Shown here: piece after piece, positions 13,497 through 22,297 of the stretch
Layout of the letters: each line of letters opens with the position of its first letter
Position numbering within the stretch: the stretch's first letter is position 1
From: Pluralibacter sp.
GTDB taxonomy: Bacteria; Pseudomonadota; Gammaproteobacteria; Enterobacterales; Enterobacteriaceae
Length of the DNA: 64,000 bases
Direction of reading: 5' to 3'
Assembly (NCBI RefSeq): GCF_019237635.1
Contig: NZ_JAFAGS010000121.1
Coordinates: 1 to 64,000, forward strand
Program-made: the position numbers and the translations under genes
The notes under the pieces: generated by a model
The model's database searches: none
What the model was told of the DNA's origin: nothing
What the model saw: only the letters and a program-made list of their open reading frames with translations

Positions 13497-15473
13497 TTAC
13501 CACTGATAACTCACGAAAATTTTACCGTTGCGGCCATCCTGTGGGATGCCCTGCGGCGACCAGTACTCTTTGTCAAAAGCGTTGCCGAGCACCAGCGAGG
13601 TCGTCAACCCGCTGAGAGATTGCTGGCCTCTGTAGCTGATATAGAAATCATTCACCCCATAACCAGCCTGCGGCGTGGCGCTGATGCTTTTGGTATTGTC
13701 GGCAAAGGTGCCGACCCAGCCTACGGAGAAACCGCTGTGCGCAACCGGAATATCCAGACGCGAGGTGACGGTATCCGGGTTTATGCTGGTCAGCCAGTCG
13801 CCGGTATTGGTGTCTTTACCGCGGGTGCGGTTGTAAGCGACGTCGAGGCTGAAAATCTCCGCGCTGTATTTTGCTATCACGTCCCAGCCCCAGATTTTTG
13901 CGTCAGGTACGTTGATGGAGGTGGTCGTTCTGGCGGCAAAATCAACCGAGGTGGTGATGTAGTCTTTGGCGTTGGTGTCGAAGTAGCTGGCTTTGAACTC
14001 CAGCGCATCATTGGACAGCATCAGGTCGTCAAAACGAAGCCCGAACCCGTACTCCTGGGTTTCGTTGGTTTCCGGGCGCAGGTTCGGGTTAGGTACCCAA
14101 TAGTTGGTGTAGAAGCGTCCAATCGAGAAGTGTCTGGCGTCGTTATACATTTCCCCCATGGTCGGGGCACGGAACGCCTGCGCGTAAGAACCAAACAGCA
14201 TTAGCCAGTCGGTCGGGCTGATGGTCATCCCGGCGCGCGAGGACCAGCGATCGGCATCGACGTCTTGATACCCGTCGCTGCTGCCGTGATAGTTATCATA
14301 GCGGGTCCCGCCAAGCAGGGTCACCGGCAGGTCGCGCAGCGTTATCGCATCCTGCAGCCAGCCTGAACTGAAGTTGATGCGCGCGTCCGGGAAGCCAGTG
14401 GTTACCCCGTCCGGGCTTTGCTCCTGGCGGTAATATTCACCGCCCCAGGTCAGCAGGTGTGCTGCCATGCTGTCGGTGAACAGACGGGTACGGTTTTCCA
14501 GCTTACCGCCTTTGGTGGTTTGCTTGCGAAACTCACCGGTGCTATCGGGGTTCTGGGCGTTAATTCGTACTTCGGACCAGTAGACGTTGGCGCGAGCGTT
14601 TAGCCAGTCGCTGTCCTGCGGCGCAATCCTGTACGTCAGTTGCGCGTCGCGCTGGATGGTAGAACGGTCAACCATCGGGTTACTGCTGTCTGACGCGGCT
14701 GGCGTTTGCGGGTTTTTCGGCTCCTGGGCGGCGTTGTTGTAATAGCGCAAAGAACCGCTCAGGGTCTGCGCCGGGTCAAACCGCCAGCTTCCTTTGGCAA
14801 GGAAGTTACTGATGCTTTCATCGTTTGGCGCTGTCATGCCGTCGCTCTGGCGTAGATCGCCGCGATCGCGGCTGGCCCAACTGACCAGTCCATCCAGAGT
14901 GTCTGTGCGGCCAAAGGTGCTGGCGCCCATGCCGAGACTATGATCGCCGGTTCCGCCAGTGCCGAAAACACGGTAGCCGCTGTTCTGGTCGCGGGTAAGC
15001 AGGTCGCTGGCGTCGACGGTCTCATAGGAAATTACCCCGCCCAGCGCGCCGCTGCCATAGAGCAGGGCGGACGGGCCGCGTACCACCTCAATACGTTTAA
15101 TCAGCGCCGGATCGAGAAAAGTACTGTTGAGGTGGCCGGTATCGGTACCCTGGCGAATACCGTCGACCAGCGTCAGTACGCCACGACGATCGTAACCGCG
15201 CAGGTTGACGTCCTGTCCGTTGGCGCGGCCGGTGCCGGTAACGATGAGCCCCGGTACCTGACGCAGCATGTCGGCTGCGGAGCTGGCGGTCTGGCCTTCC
15301 GGGGTATCGGCATCGATCACGGTCACCATCATCGGGGCTTCAAACGCGCTGCGTTCGTTGCCTGTCGCGGTGACGGTCATTTGCTCAGCGGCGGCGGCGG
15401 GTGTCGATATTGCGCCGAAGATAGCCAGCGCCAGAAGTGACGGGCGCAGCGACGCAGAATGCGGGTGTAGCAT
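13497..15473 (-). CDS. hmuR: TonB-dependent hemin receptor HmuR/HemR
   Basis: Outer-membrane receptor importing heme or hemoproteins with TonB energy, 658 residues. A signal peptide (cleavage near AAAAEQ) precedes a TonB box-like MTVTATG, the plug domain with LVDGIRQGTDTGH, and a 22-strand barrel ending in SYQW. The heme-receptor signature FRAPTMGEMY followed by NPNLRPETN is clear, and the plug histidine in TDTGHLN matches the Yersinia HemR ligand. An upstream in-frame ATG at 15485 exists, but GGAGAG precedes the ATG at 15473. It follows hemP in the transcript. Confidence 0.95.
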   Translation of the reverse strand: MLHPHSASLRPSLLALAIFGAISTPAAAAEQMTVTATGNERSAFEAPMMVTVIDADTPEGQTASSAADMLRQVPGLIVTGTGRANGQDVNLRGYDRRGVLTLVDGIRQGTDTGHLNSTFLDPALIKRIEVVRGPSALLYGSGALGGVISYETVDASDLLTRDQNSGYRVFGTGGTGDHSLGMGASTFGRTDTLDGLVSWASRDRGDLRQSDGMTAPNDESISNFLAKGSWRFDPAQTLSGSLRYYNNAAQEPKNPQTPAASDSSNPMVDRSTIQRDAQLTYRIAPQDSDWLNARANVYWSEVRINAQNPDSTGEFRKQTTKGGKLENRTRLFTDSMAAHLLTWGGEYYRQEQSPDGVTTGFPDARINFSSGWLQDAITLRDLPVTLLGGTRYDNYHGSSDGYQDVDADRWSSRAGMTISPTDWLMLFGSYAQAFRAPTMGEMYNDARHFSIGRFYTNYWVPNPNLRPETNETQEYGFGLRFDDLMLSNDALEFKASYFDTNAKDYITTSVDFAARTTTSINVPDAKIWGWDVIAKYSAEIFSLDVAYNRTRGKDTNTGDWLTSINPDTVTSRLDIPVAHSGFSVGWVGTFADNTKSISATPQAGYGVNDFYISYRGQQSLSGLTTSLVLGNAFDKEYWSPQGIPQDGRNGKIFVSYQW

Positions 15474-15554
15474 GCAACTCTCCATAGACAGTGAAAAGTG
15501 CTGGCGGCCTCGGCATAACCTGGGTGGCTGGCGATCGTGGTGTGTGTTTTTAGC

Positions 15555-15740
15555 TTACTTCGTCAGGATCAGTTTTCCGGCGTTTGTCTGGCGCAGCAGG
15601 TAGAACTGGCCGTCGTGCTCAATCAGTACACGGCCTTGCGGCCCCAGCAGCGCTCTGCTGCTGACGCAGCGTTCGTGGGGCGGCGCGCTGGACGCGTCGG
15701 TGTTTTTATCGGTAAGCGTGTTGTTATCCAGACGTATCAT
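15555..15740 (-). CDS. hemP: Hemin uptake protein HemP
   Basis: A 61-residue HemP-family protein with the conserved core SSRALLGPQGRVLIEHDG followed by YLLRQT and GKLILTK. It is first in the transcript, with hmuR 80 bases behind. In E. coli K-12 the homologue YdiE survives alone at the same place beside aroH. In other bacteria HemP acts in expression of the downstream heme receptor gene; its biochemical role is not established here. A Fur box lies just upstream. Confidence 0.92.
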   Translation of the reverse strand: MIRLDNNTLTDKNTDASSAPPHERCVSSRALLGPQGRVLIEHDGQFYLLRQTNAGKLILTK

Positions 15741-15765
15741 AATGTTTTAAAATAGCAATCAATGT

Positions 15766-15788
15766 AACAATGATAATCATTATCAATA
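15766..15788 (-). promoter_or_regulatory. Fur box of the hemP-hmuRSTUV operon
   Basis: TGATAAT-C-ATTATCA is a perfect 7-1-7 inverted repeat matching the Fur consensus, 30 bases upstream of hemP. It indicates iron-dependent repression of the whole heme locus. Confidence 0.92.
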
Positions 15789-15857
15789 AAACAAAAGACA
15801 CGGCAAGTCATTTTCCAAAAAAACTGCGTCTGGATCAAAAATGTGCGGAAAGGGGAA

Positions 15858-15880
15858 CCGGGCAACCGTGGGTTGCCCGG
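15858..15880 (-). terminator. Inverted repeat between hemP promoter and aroH end
   Basis: A perfect stem CCGGGCAACC / GGTTGCCCGG with a three-base loop lies ten bases past the aroH stop. It probably terminates aroH; the T-content after it on the minus strand is modest. Confidence 0.75.
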
Positions 15881-15890
15881 AAAAGCGGGA

Positions 15891-16937
15891 TCAGAAGCGG
15901 GTATCGACGGCGGCGGCAAGTCTGTCCAGCAGCGCTTCGCTGTCTTCCCAGCTCAGGCAGGGGTCGGTGATGGACTGGCCATACAGTAGCGACTGCCCGG
16001 GAACGATTTTCTGCGTGCCTTCGCGCAGGAAGCTTTCAGCCATGATCCCGGCAATCGCCGTGGATCCATTGCGGATCTGCTGACAAATATCGTCGCAAAC
16101 CTCAAGCTGGCGGCGATGTTGCTTCTGGCAGTTGCCGTGGCTGAAGTCGACCACCAACTGTTCCGGCAGGTCGAACTCATGCAGCGTGTCGCAGGCGGTG
16201 GCAATATCCGCTGCGTGGTAGTTCGGCTTTTTTCCCCCACGCATGATGATGTGCCCGTACGGGTTGCCGCTGGTCTGATAAATGGTCATCTGGCCATTTT
16301 TGTCCGGCGACAGGAACATATGGCTGGCGCGGGAGGCGCGAATGGCATCTACCGCGATGCGGGTATTGCCGTCGGTGCCGTTCTTAAAGCCAACCGGACA
16401 GGAGAGCGCGGAAGCCATTTCGCGGTGGATCTGGCTTTCAGTGGTGCGCGCGCCAATGGCGCCCCAACTGATCAAATCAGCGATAAACTGACCGGTCACC
16501 ATATCGAGAAACTCGGTGGCGGTCGGTACGCCCAGCTCGTTAACCTGTAGCAGCAGCTTGCGCGCCACCTCAATACCGTGATTAACGCGATAGCTGCCGT
16601 TAAGGTCCGGGTCGGAAATGAGTCCTTTCCAGCCCACGACGGTACGCGGTTTTTCAAAATAGGTGCGCATGACGATTTCCAGCCGGGATTGGTATTTCTC
16701 CCGCATAGCCTGCAGGCGATGGGCGTAATCCATCGCCGCATCCAGGTCGTGGATGGAGCAGGGGCCGATAATCACCAGCAGGCGCCGGTCTTCGCCGTTA
16801 AGGATTTTTTCAATACGGCGGCGGGATGCCGTGACGTGGGCCGCCACGTCAGGGGTCACCGGGTAACGCAGGGCCAGCTCCGCCGGTGTGACCAGGTTGT
16901 CGATCCGCGCGGTGCGCAGTTCATCAGTTTTGTTCAT
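15891..16937 (-). CDS. aroH: Trp-sensitive 3-deoxy-7-phosphoheptulonate synthase
   Basis: DAHP synthase isoenzyme inhibited by tryptophan. It condenses phosphoenolpyruvate with erythrose-4-phosphate as the first step of the shikimate pathway. The 348 residues equal E. coli AroH. Key segments include IGPCSIHD, RTYFEKPRT, NGTDG and the metal-binding HGNCQKQHRRQ. The frame is open further upstream, but the ATG at 16937 matches the family start. A TrpR-operator-like palindrome lies upstream at 17081-17098. Confidence 0.96.
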   Translation of the reverse strand: MNKTDELRTARIDNLVTPAELALRYPVTPDVAAHVTASRRRIEKILNGEDRRLLVIIGPCSIHDLDAAMDYAHRLQAMREKYQSRLEIVMRTYFEKPRTVVGWKGLISDPDLNGSYRVNHGIEVARKLLLQVNELGVPTATEFLDMVTGQFIADLISWGAIGARTTESQIHREMASALSCPVGFKNGTDGNTRIAVDAIRASRASHMFLSPDKNGQMTIYQTSGNPYGHIIMRGGKKPNYHAADIATACDTLHEFDLPEQLVVDFSHGNCQKQHRRQLEVCDDICQQIRNGSTAIAGIMAESFLREGTQKIVPGQSLLYGQSITDPCLSWEDSEALLDRLAAAVDTRF

Positions 16938-17080
16938 CAGGACTCTCAGAATAGGGTTGCTTCCGCAGTACAAAACCGGGAAGTGATGCGCATCACGATA
17001 AACCAATCCCTGGTGAATTCAAGGGCAGAACGTGATGTGCGGTAGATCACGTTCGCGATCATACCTAATTTCGCATCAAT

Positions 17081-17098
17081 GTACTAGCCTGTTAGTAC
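17081..17098 (-). promoter_or_regulatory. Candidate TrpR operator of aroH
   Basis: GTACTAG-CCTG-TTAGTAC fits the palindromic TrpR operator consensus (GNACTAG...CTAGTNC) with a single mismatch in one arm. It lies 144 bases upstream of aroH and covers the stop codon of ppsR. aroH is a known TrpR target in E. coli. Confidence 0.75.
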
Positions 17099-17925
17099 AT
17101 GCGGCGACTGAGTCCCATAATGTCGAGGATTTTGGTGGCTATCTCCTCTACCGAATAGTTGGTGCTGTTAAGCCATGGGATCTGGTTTTTACGATACAAC
17201 GCCTCCACCTCGGTGACTTCCATCCGGCACTGGCGCATTGACGCGTAGCGGCTGTTTTCCCGACGCTCTTCGCGAATAGCGGCCAGCCGCTCCGGGTTTA
17301 TCGTCAGGCCAAACAGCTTATGTTGTAGCGGTTTCAGGGCGGCAGGGAGCACGAGGTTATCCATATCATCGGCGATAAACGGATAGTTTGCCGCGCGGAT
17401 GCCAAACTGCATCGCCAGGTAGAGGCTGGTCGGTGTTTTTCCACAACGCGACACGCCCAGCAGAATGACCTGCGCCTGATCGAGATTGCGCAGCGAAATG
17501 CCGTCGTCGTGGGCGAGGGTGTAATCAATGGCCGCGATGCGCGCATCGTATTTGGTAAGGTTGCCCGGCGTCAGGCCGTGGGTGCGATGAGCAATGGGGG
17601 TTGGGTCCAGCTTGAGCTCCTGCTGGAGCGGCGCGACCAGCGCCTGCACGATATCCTGACAAAACCCTTCGCTTTGCAGAATGATGGTGCGGATCTCCGG
17701 CAGCACGATGGAGTAGAACACCAGCGGGCGGATCCCGGTTTGCTGGAAAATGCCGTCAATCTGGTCTTTTACCGCCCGCGCCCGGCTCTCGGACTCGACA
17801 AACGGCAGCGTTACGCTGTTGATAGACACCGGAAACTGCGACATCACCGCATGACCCAGCACTTCGGCGGTAATCGCCGTCCCATCGGAAATATAAAAAA
17901 CATGGCGATCAACAACATTTTCCAT
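17092..17925 (-). CDS. ppsR: Bifunctional PEP synthase regulatory kinase/pyrophosphorylase
   Basis: PpsR (YdiA, DUF299) inactivates PEP synthase by ADP-dependent phosphorylation of its threonine next to the catalytic histidine, and reactivates it by phosphate-dependent dephosphorylation. The product is 277 residues, as in E. coli, with the P-loop GVSRCGKT (about 152-159). The ATG at 17925 gives the E. coli-like start [10 protein letters not shown]; an earlier in-frame ATG at 17934 is less likely. It is divergent from its target ppsA. Confidence 0.95.
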   Translation of the reverse strand: MENVVDRHVFYISDGTAITAEVLGHAVMSQFPVSINSVTLPFVESESRARAVKDQIDGIFQQTGIRPLVFYSIVLPEIRTIILQSEGFCQDIVQALVAPLQQELKLDPTPIAHRTHGLTPGNLTKYDARIAAIDYTLAHDDGISLRNLDQAQVILLGVSRCGKTPTSLYLAMQFGIRAANYPFIADDMDNLVLPAALKPLQHKLFGLTINPERLAAIREERRENSRYASMRQCRMEVTEVEALYRKNQIPWLNSTNYSVEEIATKILDIMGLSRRMY

Positions 17926-18265
17926 TTTGACCATCCGGTATAATTGGCTTAATTATCTGAAAGCATATATTAAATTTAAACATATCCTCTAATCCTTTGT
18001 CTTGGTTTTTTAAATTGAAACGCTATTTTTATTTTTAATGAAAAGGTCGGTTCATTTTTCAAAATGTTGTCTATAAACCACTCTGTCAAGTGGGAATGCT
18101 GATGAATCATGGGGTTAAAGCCTGGAGGGGATCAGTCCGAAAAAAGTAAAAAATAATTTGCTTGAACGATTCACCGTTTTTTTCAGCGAGTCAATTATGC
18201 GAGGATAAATAACGCAGCCAGAATCTGTCTGGTCCCTGTTCTTAATTGATAAAAGGATTGTTTCG
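17926..18265. promoter_or_regulatory. ppsR-ppsA divergent control region with Cra-like sites
   Basis: This 340-base AT-rich gap holds two Cra (FruR)-like elements. TTGAACGATTCA at 18162-18173 reads on the minus strand as TGAATCGTTCAA, one mismatch from TGAAWCGNTTHR. TGAAACGCTATT at 18016-18027 has two. Cra activates ppsA in E. coli, so gluconeogenic control is likely. AAGGA before the ppsA ATG is its ribosome site. Confidence 0.6.
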
Positions 18266-20644
18266 ATGTCCAACAATGGCTCGTCTCCGCTGGTGCTTTG
18301 GTACAACCAACTCGGCATGAATGATGTAGACAGAGTTGGGGGCAAAAATGCCTCCCTGGGTGAAATGATTACTAACCTGTCGGGTGTGGGTGTTTCTGTG
18401 CCTAACGGGTTTGCCACAACGGCTGATGCCTTCAATCAGTTTCTGGACCAAAGTGGGGTAAACCAGCGTATTTATCAATTGCTGGATGAAACCGACATTG
18501 ATGACGTTTCCGCACTGGCAAAAGCCGGGGCGCAGATTCGTCAGTGGATTATCGACACGCCTTTCCAGCCGGAACTGGAAAACGCCATTCATCAGGCGTA
18601 TGACCAGCTGTCCGCAGACGACAAAGACGCCTCTTTTGCCGTGCGTTCCTCGGCCACCGCAGAAGATATGCCGGACGCCTCTTTTGCCGGTCAGCAGGAA
18701 ACCTTCCTCAACGTGCAGGGGTATGATGCCGTGCTGGTGGCAGTGAAGCACGTGTTCGCGTCGCTGTTTAACGACCGCGCGATTTCCTACCGCGTTCACC
18801 AGGGCTACGACCACCGCGGCGTGGCGCTGTCGGCGGGCGTTCAGCGTATGGTGCGCTCAGACCTCGCTTCCTCCGGCGTGATGTTCTCTATCGATACCGA
18901 ATCCGGATTTGACCAGGTGGTGTTTATCACCGCCGCGTGGGGCCTGGGTGAAATGGTCGTGCAAGGGGCCGTTAACCCGGACGAGTTCTATGTGCACAAG
19001 CCGACGCTTGCCGCAGGTCGCCCGGCGATCGTCCGTCGTACCATGGGATCGAAGAAAATCCGCATGGTTTACGCGCCGACTCAGGAGCACGGCAAGCAGG
19101 TCAAAATTGAAGATGTGCCGCAGGAAAAGCGCGATATTTTCTCGCTGACCAACGACGAAATCCAGGAGCTGGCGAAGCAGGCGGTGCTGATTGAACAGCA
19201 TTATGGCCGCCCGATGGACATCGAGTGGGCGAAAGACGGTCACACCGGCAAGCTGTTTATCGTACAGGCTCGCCCGGAAACCGTCCGCTCTCGCGGCCAG
19301 GTGATGGAGCGTTACACCCTGCATGCTCAGGGGAAAATCATCGCGGAAGGCCGTGCCATCGGTCACCGCATTGGCGCAGGCCCGGTGAAGGTCATTCACA
19401 ATATCAGCGAGATGAACCGCATTGAGCCGGGTGATGTTCTCGTGACCGACATGACCGACCCGGACTGGGAACCGATCATGAAAAAGGCCGCCGCGATCGT
19501 CACCAACCGTGGCGGACGTACCTGCCATGCGGCGATCATCGCCCGTGAGCTGGGGATCCCCGCGGTAGTGGGTTGCGGTGATGCTACCGAGCGCATGAAA
19601 GACGGCGAGAAAGTGACTGTCTCCTGCGCCGAAGGCGATACCGGCTATGTTTATGCCGATATGCTCGACTTCAGCATTAAGAGCTCCAGCGTGGAAACCA
19701 TGCCGGATCTGCCGCTGAAGATAATGATGAACGTCGGTAACCCGGATCGCGCATTTGATTTCGCCTGCCTGCCGAACGAAGGCGTCGGCCTGGCGCGTCT
19801 GGAATTTATCATCAACCGAATGATTGGCGTGCACCCGCGTGCGCTGCTGGAGTTTGACGACCAGGACGCCGCGCTGCAAAACGAAATCCGCGAGATGATG
19901 AAGGGCTATGACTCGCCGAAAGAGTTTTACGTCGGCCGTCTGACCGAAGGGATTGCGACGCTGGGCGCGGCGTTTTATCCGAAACGCGTTATCGTGCGTC
20001 TGTCCGACTTTAAATCCAACGAGTACGCCAACCTGGTGGGCGGCGAGCGCTACGAGCCGGACGAAGAAAACCCGATGCTCGGCTTCCGTGGAGCGGGACG
20101 TTACGTGTCGGACAGCTTCCGCGACTGCTTCGCGCTGGAGTGTGAAGCGGTGAAACGGGTGCGTAACGAGATGGGGCTGACCAACGTAGAAGTCATGATC
20201 CCGTTCGTACGTACCGTTGACCAGGCGAAAGCGGTTATCGACGAGCTGGCGCGTCAGGGGCTTAAGCGCGGTGAAAACGGTCTTAAGGTCATCATGATGT
20301 GCGAAATCCCATCGAACGCGCTGCTTGCTGAGCAGTTCCTCGAACACTTCGACGGCTTCTCTATCGGCTCTAACGACATGACCCAGCTGACGCTGGGTCT
20401 GGACCGCGACTCCGGCGTAGTGTCGGCGCTGTTTGATGAGCGTAACGACGCGGTGAAAGCGCTGCTGTCGATGTCGATTCGCGCGGCGAAAAAGCAGGGC
20501 AAATACGTCGGGATTTGCGGCCAGGGCCCGTCTGACCACGAAGACTTCGCCGCATGGCTGATGGAAGAAGGGATCGACAGCCTGTCCCTGAATCCGGACA
20601 CCGTGGTGCAGACCTGGTTGAGCCTGGCGGAACTGAAAAAGTAA
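18266..20644 (+). CDS. ppsA: Phosphoenolpyruvate synthase
   Basis: Converts pyruvate and ATP to PEP, AMP and phosphate for gluconeogenesis. The 792 residues are nearly identical to E. coli PpsA. The N-terminal ATP-grasp domain ([18 protein letters not shown]) is followed by the swivelling phosphohistidine domain with GGRTCHAAI (His421, and Thr419 as the PpsR target) and a C-terminal TIM barrel with the MCEIPSN and [10 protein letters not shown] motifs. Divergent ppsR encodes its regulator. Confidence 0.98.
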   Translation: MSNNGSSPLVLWYNQLGMNDVDRVGGKNASLGEMITNLSGVGVSVPNGFATTADAFNQFLDQSGVNQRIYQLLDETDIDDVSALAKAGAQIRQWIIDTPFQPELENAIHQAYDQLSADDKDASFAVRSSATAEDMPDASFAGQQETFLNVQGYDAVLVAVKHVFASLFNDRAISYRVHQGYDHRGVALSAGVQRMVRSDLASSGVMFSIDTESGFDQVVFITAAWGLGEMVVQGAVNPDEFYVHKPTLAAGRPAIVRRTMGSKKIRMVYAPTQEHGKQVKIEDVPQEKRDIFSLTNDEIQELAKQAVLIEQHYGRPMDIEWAKDGHTGKLFIVQARPETVRSRGQVMERYTLHAQGKIIAEGRAIGHRIGAGPVKVIHNISEMNRIEPGDVLVTDMTDPDWEPIMKKAAAIVTNRGGRTCHAAIIARELGIPAVVGCGDATERMKDGEKVTVSCAEGDTGYVYADMLDFSIKSSSVETMPDLPLKIMMNVGNPDRAFDFACLPNEGVGLARLEFIINRMIGVHPRALLEFDDQDAALQNEIREMMKGYDSPKEFYVGRLTEGIATLGAAFYPKRVIVRLSDFKSNEYANLVGGERYEPDEENPMLGFRGAGRYVSDSFRDCFALECEAVKRVRNEMGLTNVEVMIPFVRTVDQAKAVIDELARQGLKRGENGLKVIMMCEIPSNALLAEQFLEHFDGFSIGSNDMTQLTLGLDRDSGVVSALFDERNDAVKALLSMSIRAAKKQGKYVGICGQGPSDHEDFAAWLMEEGIDSLSLNPDTVVQTWLSLAELKK

Positions 20645-20659
20645 CCCCCGCATAAGGAA

Positions 20660-20690
20660 AAATCCCCGACCTGTTCGGGGATTTTTTTTG
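20660..20690 (+). terminator. Rho-independent terminator of ppsA
   Basis: Stem AATCCCCGA / TTCGGGGATT followed by a T8 run, about 16 bases after the ppsA stop. Confidence 0.95.
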
Positions 20691-20732
20691 CCTTCAAAGA
20701 CGGTATCCGTTTTTTTTCATCATCGTTAAGAC

Positions 20733-20838
20733 AAAAAAAAGCCCATCGTGGGAGATGGGCAAAGACTACACACAGCAATTCGTTGTTTCACTCAGGGGAT
20801 GTCCATGTATATAAATCAAGACGTTGATTTATAACCGT
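20733..20838 (-). ncRNA. rprA: RprA small regulatory RNA
   Basis: About 106 bases on the minus strand match the Hfq-dependent RprA RNA. The 5' end ACGGTTATAAATC forms the first hairpin. The middle contains CCCCTGAGTGAAACAACGAATTGC (positions near 20770-20800), the segment that pairs with the rpoS leader. The 3' end is the terminator GCCCATC / GATGGGC with a T-run. RprA activates RpoS translation during envelope stress through the Rcs phosphorelay. It lies between ppsA and ydiK, as in E. coli. Confidence 0.93.
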
Positions 20839-20887
20839 CCTCTAATACTATGCAGAGAGGTTTTTTGCGTCGATCGGATTGCTCTTA
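20839..20887 (-). promoter_or_regulatory. rprA promoter with candidate RcsB box
   Basis: TAGTAT at -12 to -7 relative to the A at 20838 is a good -10 element. TAAGAGCAATCCGA at 20887-20874 resembles the RcsAB/RcsB box TAAGAATATTCCTA and is centred near -42, a position suited to activation. Confidence 0.6.
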
Positions 20888-20969
20888 ATCATTAAAAAGA
20901 ATCAAGAAATTTGCGAGATACACACGGCGTGATGCTGTGTGGCCCGGAAAATTCCGGGCCACAGTCAGG

Positions 20970-22094
20970 TTATTTCGACGGAGGGTTATGGTCTGATTCG
21001 AGGGTTTCCAGCTCTTCCAGGACTTCGTCGGGGTTGTCCGACGGCGGAGGCACTTCGCGCATCCAGGTATCAAACAAACGCCAGGTGACCGCCAGCAGTA
21101 CCGGGCCGATAAACAGGCCAATCATGCCAAAGGCGATAAGCCCGCCGATAACGCCGGAGATTATCAGGATCATCGGCAGGTCGGCGCCCATTCGGATGAG
21201 CATAGGACGGATAAAGTTATCCATTGTGCCCACGACACAGCTCCACACCAGCAGTACGGTGCCCCAGGTGGTATCCCCGGTCCAGTACAGCCAGATAATG
21301 GACGGTACCAGAACGATGAGCGGGCCTAATTGCACCAGACAGGAGAAGATCATCACCACGGTCAGAAGCGTAGCGTAGGGGACACCGGAGATAGCAAGAC
21401 CGATACCGCCCAGCACCGCCTGCACCAGCGCAGTCACGACCACGCCCAATGCAACGGCGCGAATCGCCTGTCCGGCGAGCAATACCGCTGCGTCGCCGCG
21501 TTTGGCGGCCAGTCGCGTTGCGAAGTAACGTACGCCCCAGGCCACCTTTTCCCCCTGCCAGTACAGCAGGGCGCTGAACAGCAGCATCAGGCCGCAGTGC
21601 AGCATAAAGCGGCCGATATGCGCGGCCTGGCCGACAAACCAGCTGGTGGTGGTGCCGATATAGGGTTTCACCTTCATCATGATGGCTGCGCCACCCATAT
21701 CCAGCAGGCCGTGCCAGGCGCCGTAGAGTTTAGCGCCAATCAGCGGAACGCTGTTCAGCCACTGCAGGTCCGGGGGAGTGAGTTCGCCGGAGGTGATGGC
21801 ATGCACCAGCGGCACGCTGCCGTCAACGAGGCTATTAATGAGCAGCGCAATCGGAATCACGAACAGCAAAAACAGCAGCAGGGTCATGACCAGCACGGCC
21901 AGCGCGCGTTTACCGAACAGCAGCCGCTGCAGGCGGATTAACACCGGCCAGGTGGCGATAACAATGGTGCTCGCCCAGGCAAATCCCAAAATGAAAGGTT
22001 GAACTATCCACAAGCAGGCCACGATGATGAGGCCTAAAAAGAGCACCGACAGCAGTATTTGCGGTATATCGCGGGGCCGATGAAAAGTGGTCAT
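20970..22094 (-). CDS. ydiK: AI-2E family permease YdiK
   Basis: Inner-membrane protein of the AI-2E transporter (formerly UPF0118/PerM) family, 374 residues with about eight membrane segments. It matches E. coli YdiK along its length, including the GVVVTALVQAVLGGIGLA and ADLPMILIISGVIGGLIAFG regions. The substrate is unknown; relatives carry varied small molecules or ions. It is divergent from ydiJ, with a PurR-like site in the shared gap. Confidence 0.9.
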   Translation of the reverse strand: MTTFHRPRDIPQILLSVLFLGLIIVACLWIVQPFILGFAWASTIVIATWPVLIRLQRLLFGKRALAVLVMTLLLFLLFVIPIALLINSLVDGSVPLVHAITSGELTPPDLQWLNSVPLIGAKLYGAWHGLLDMGGAAIMMKVKPYIGTTTSWFVGQAAHIGRFMLHCGLMLLFSALLYWQGEKVAWGVRYFATRLAAKRGDAAVLLAGQAIRAVALGVVVTALVQAVLGGIGLAISGVPYATLLTVVMIFSCLVQLGPLIVLVPSIIWLYWTGDTTWGTVLLVWSCVVGTMDNFIRPMLIRMGADLPMILIISGVIGGLIAFGMIGLFIGPVLLAVTWRLFDTWMREVPPPSDNPDEVLEELETLESDHNPPSK

Positions 22095-22243
22095 ACGTTT
22101 TTTACCTTTGTTAAAACATCAGATTACCGATATGGATCATACATCCATCTCTAATAAGAATATCAATAAGTTCACCTCCTAAATTCTGCACAGAAATCCA
22201 GTAAGCGCATAAGAACAAAATGTGATACAAACATGAAGGCAGT

Positions 22244-22259
22244 ACGCAAACGATAACAT
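22244..22259. promoter_or_regulatory. Candidate PurR operator between ydiK and ydiJ
   Basis: ACGCAAACGATAACAT matches the PurR consensus ANGCAANCGNTTNCNT at all but one fixed position. It lies 150 bases upstream of ydiK and 39 bases before ydiJ, so it could affect either gene. Confidence 0.5.
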
Positions 22260-22297
22260 TCTTCATAACACAACAACGTCAGGCAGGGTCAAGCGTG

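Noticed and set aside
18857-20653. 598-codon open frame antisense to ppsA
   Set aside because: Its reading reflects ppsA codon bias; the ppsA product is intact and conserved along the whole length.
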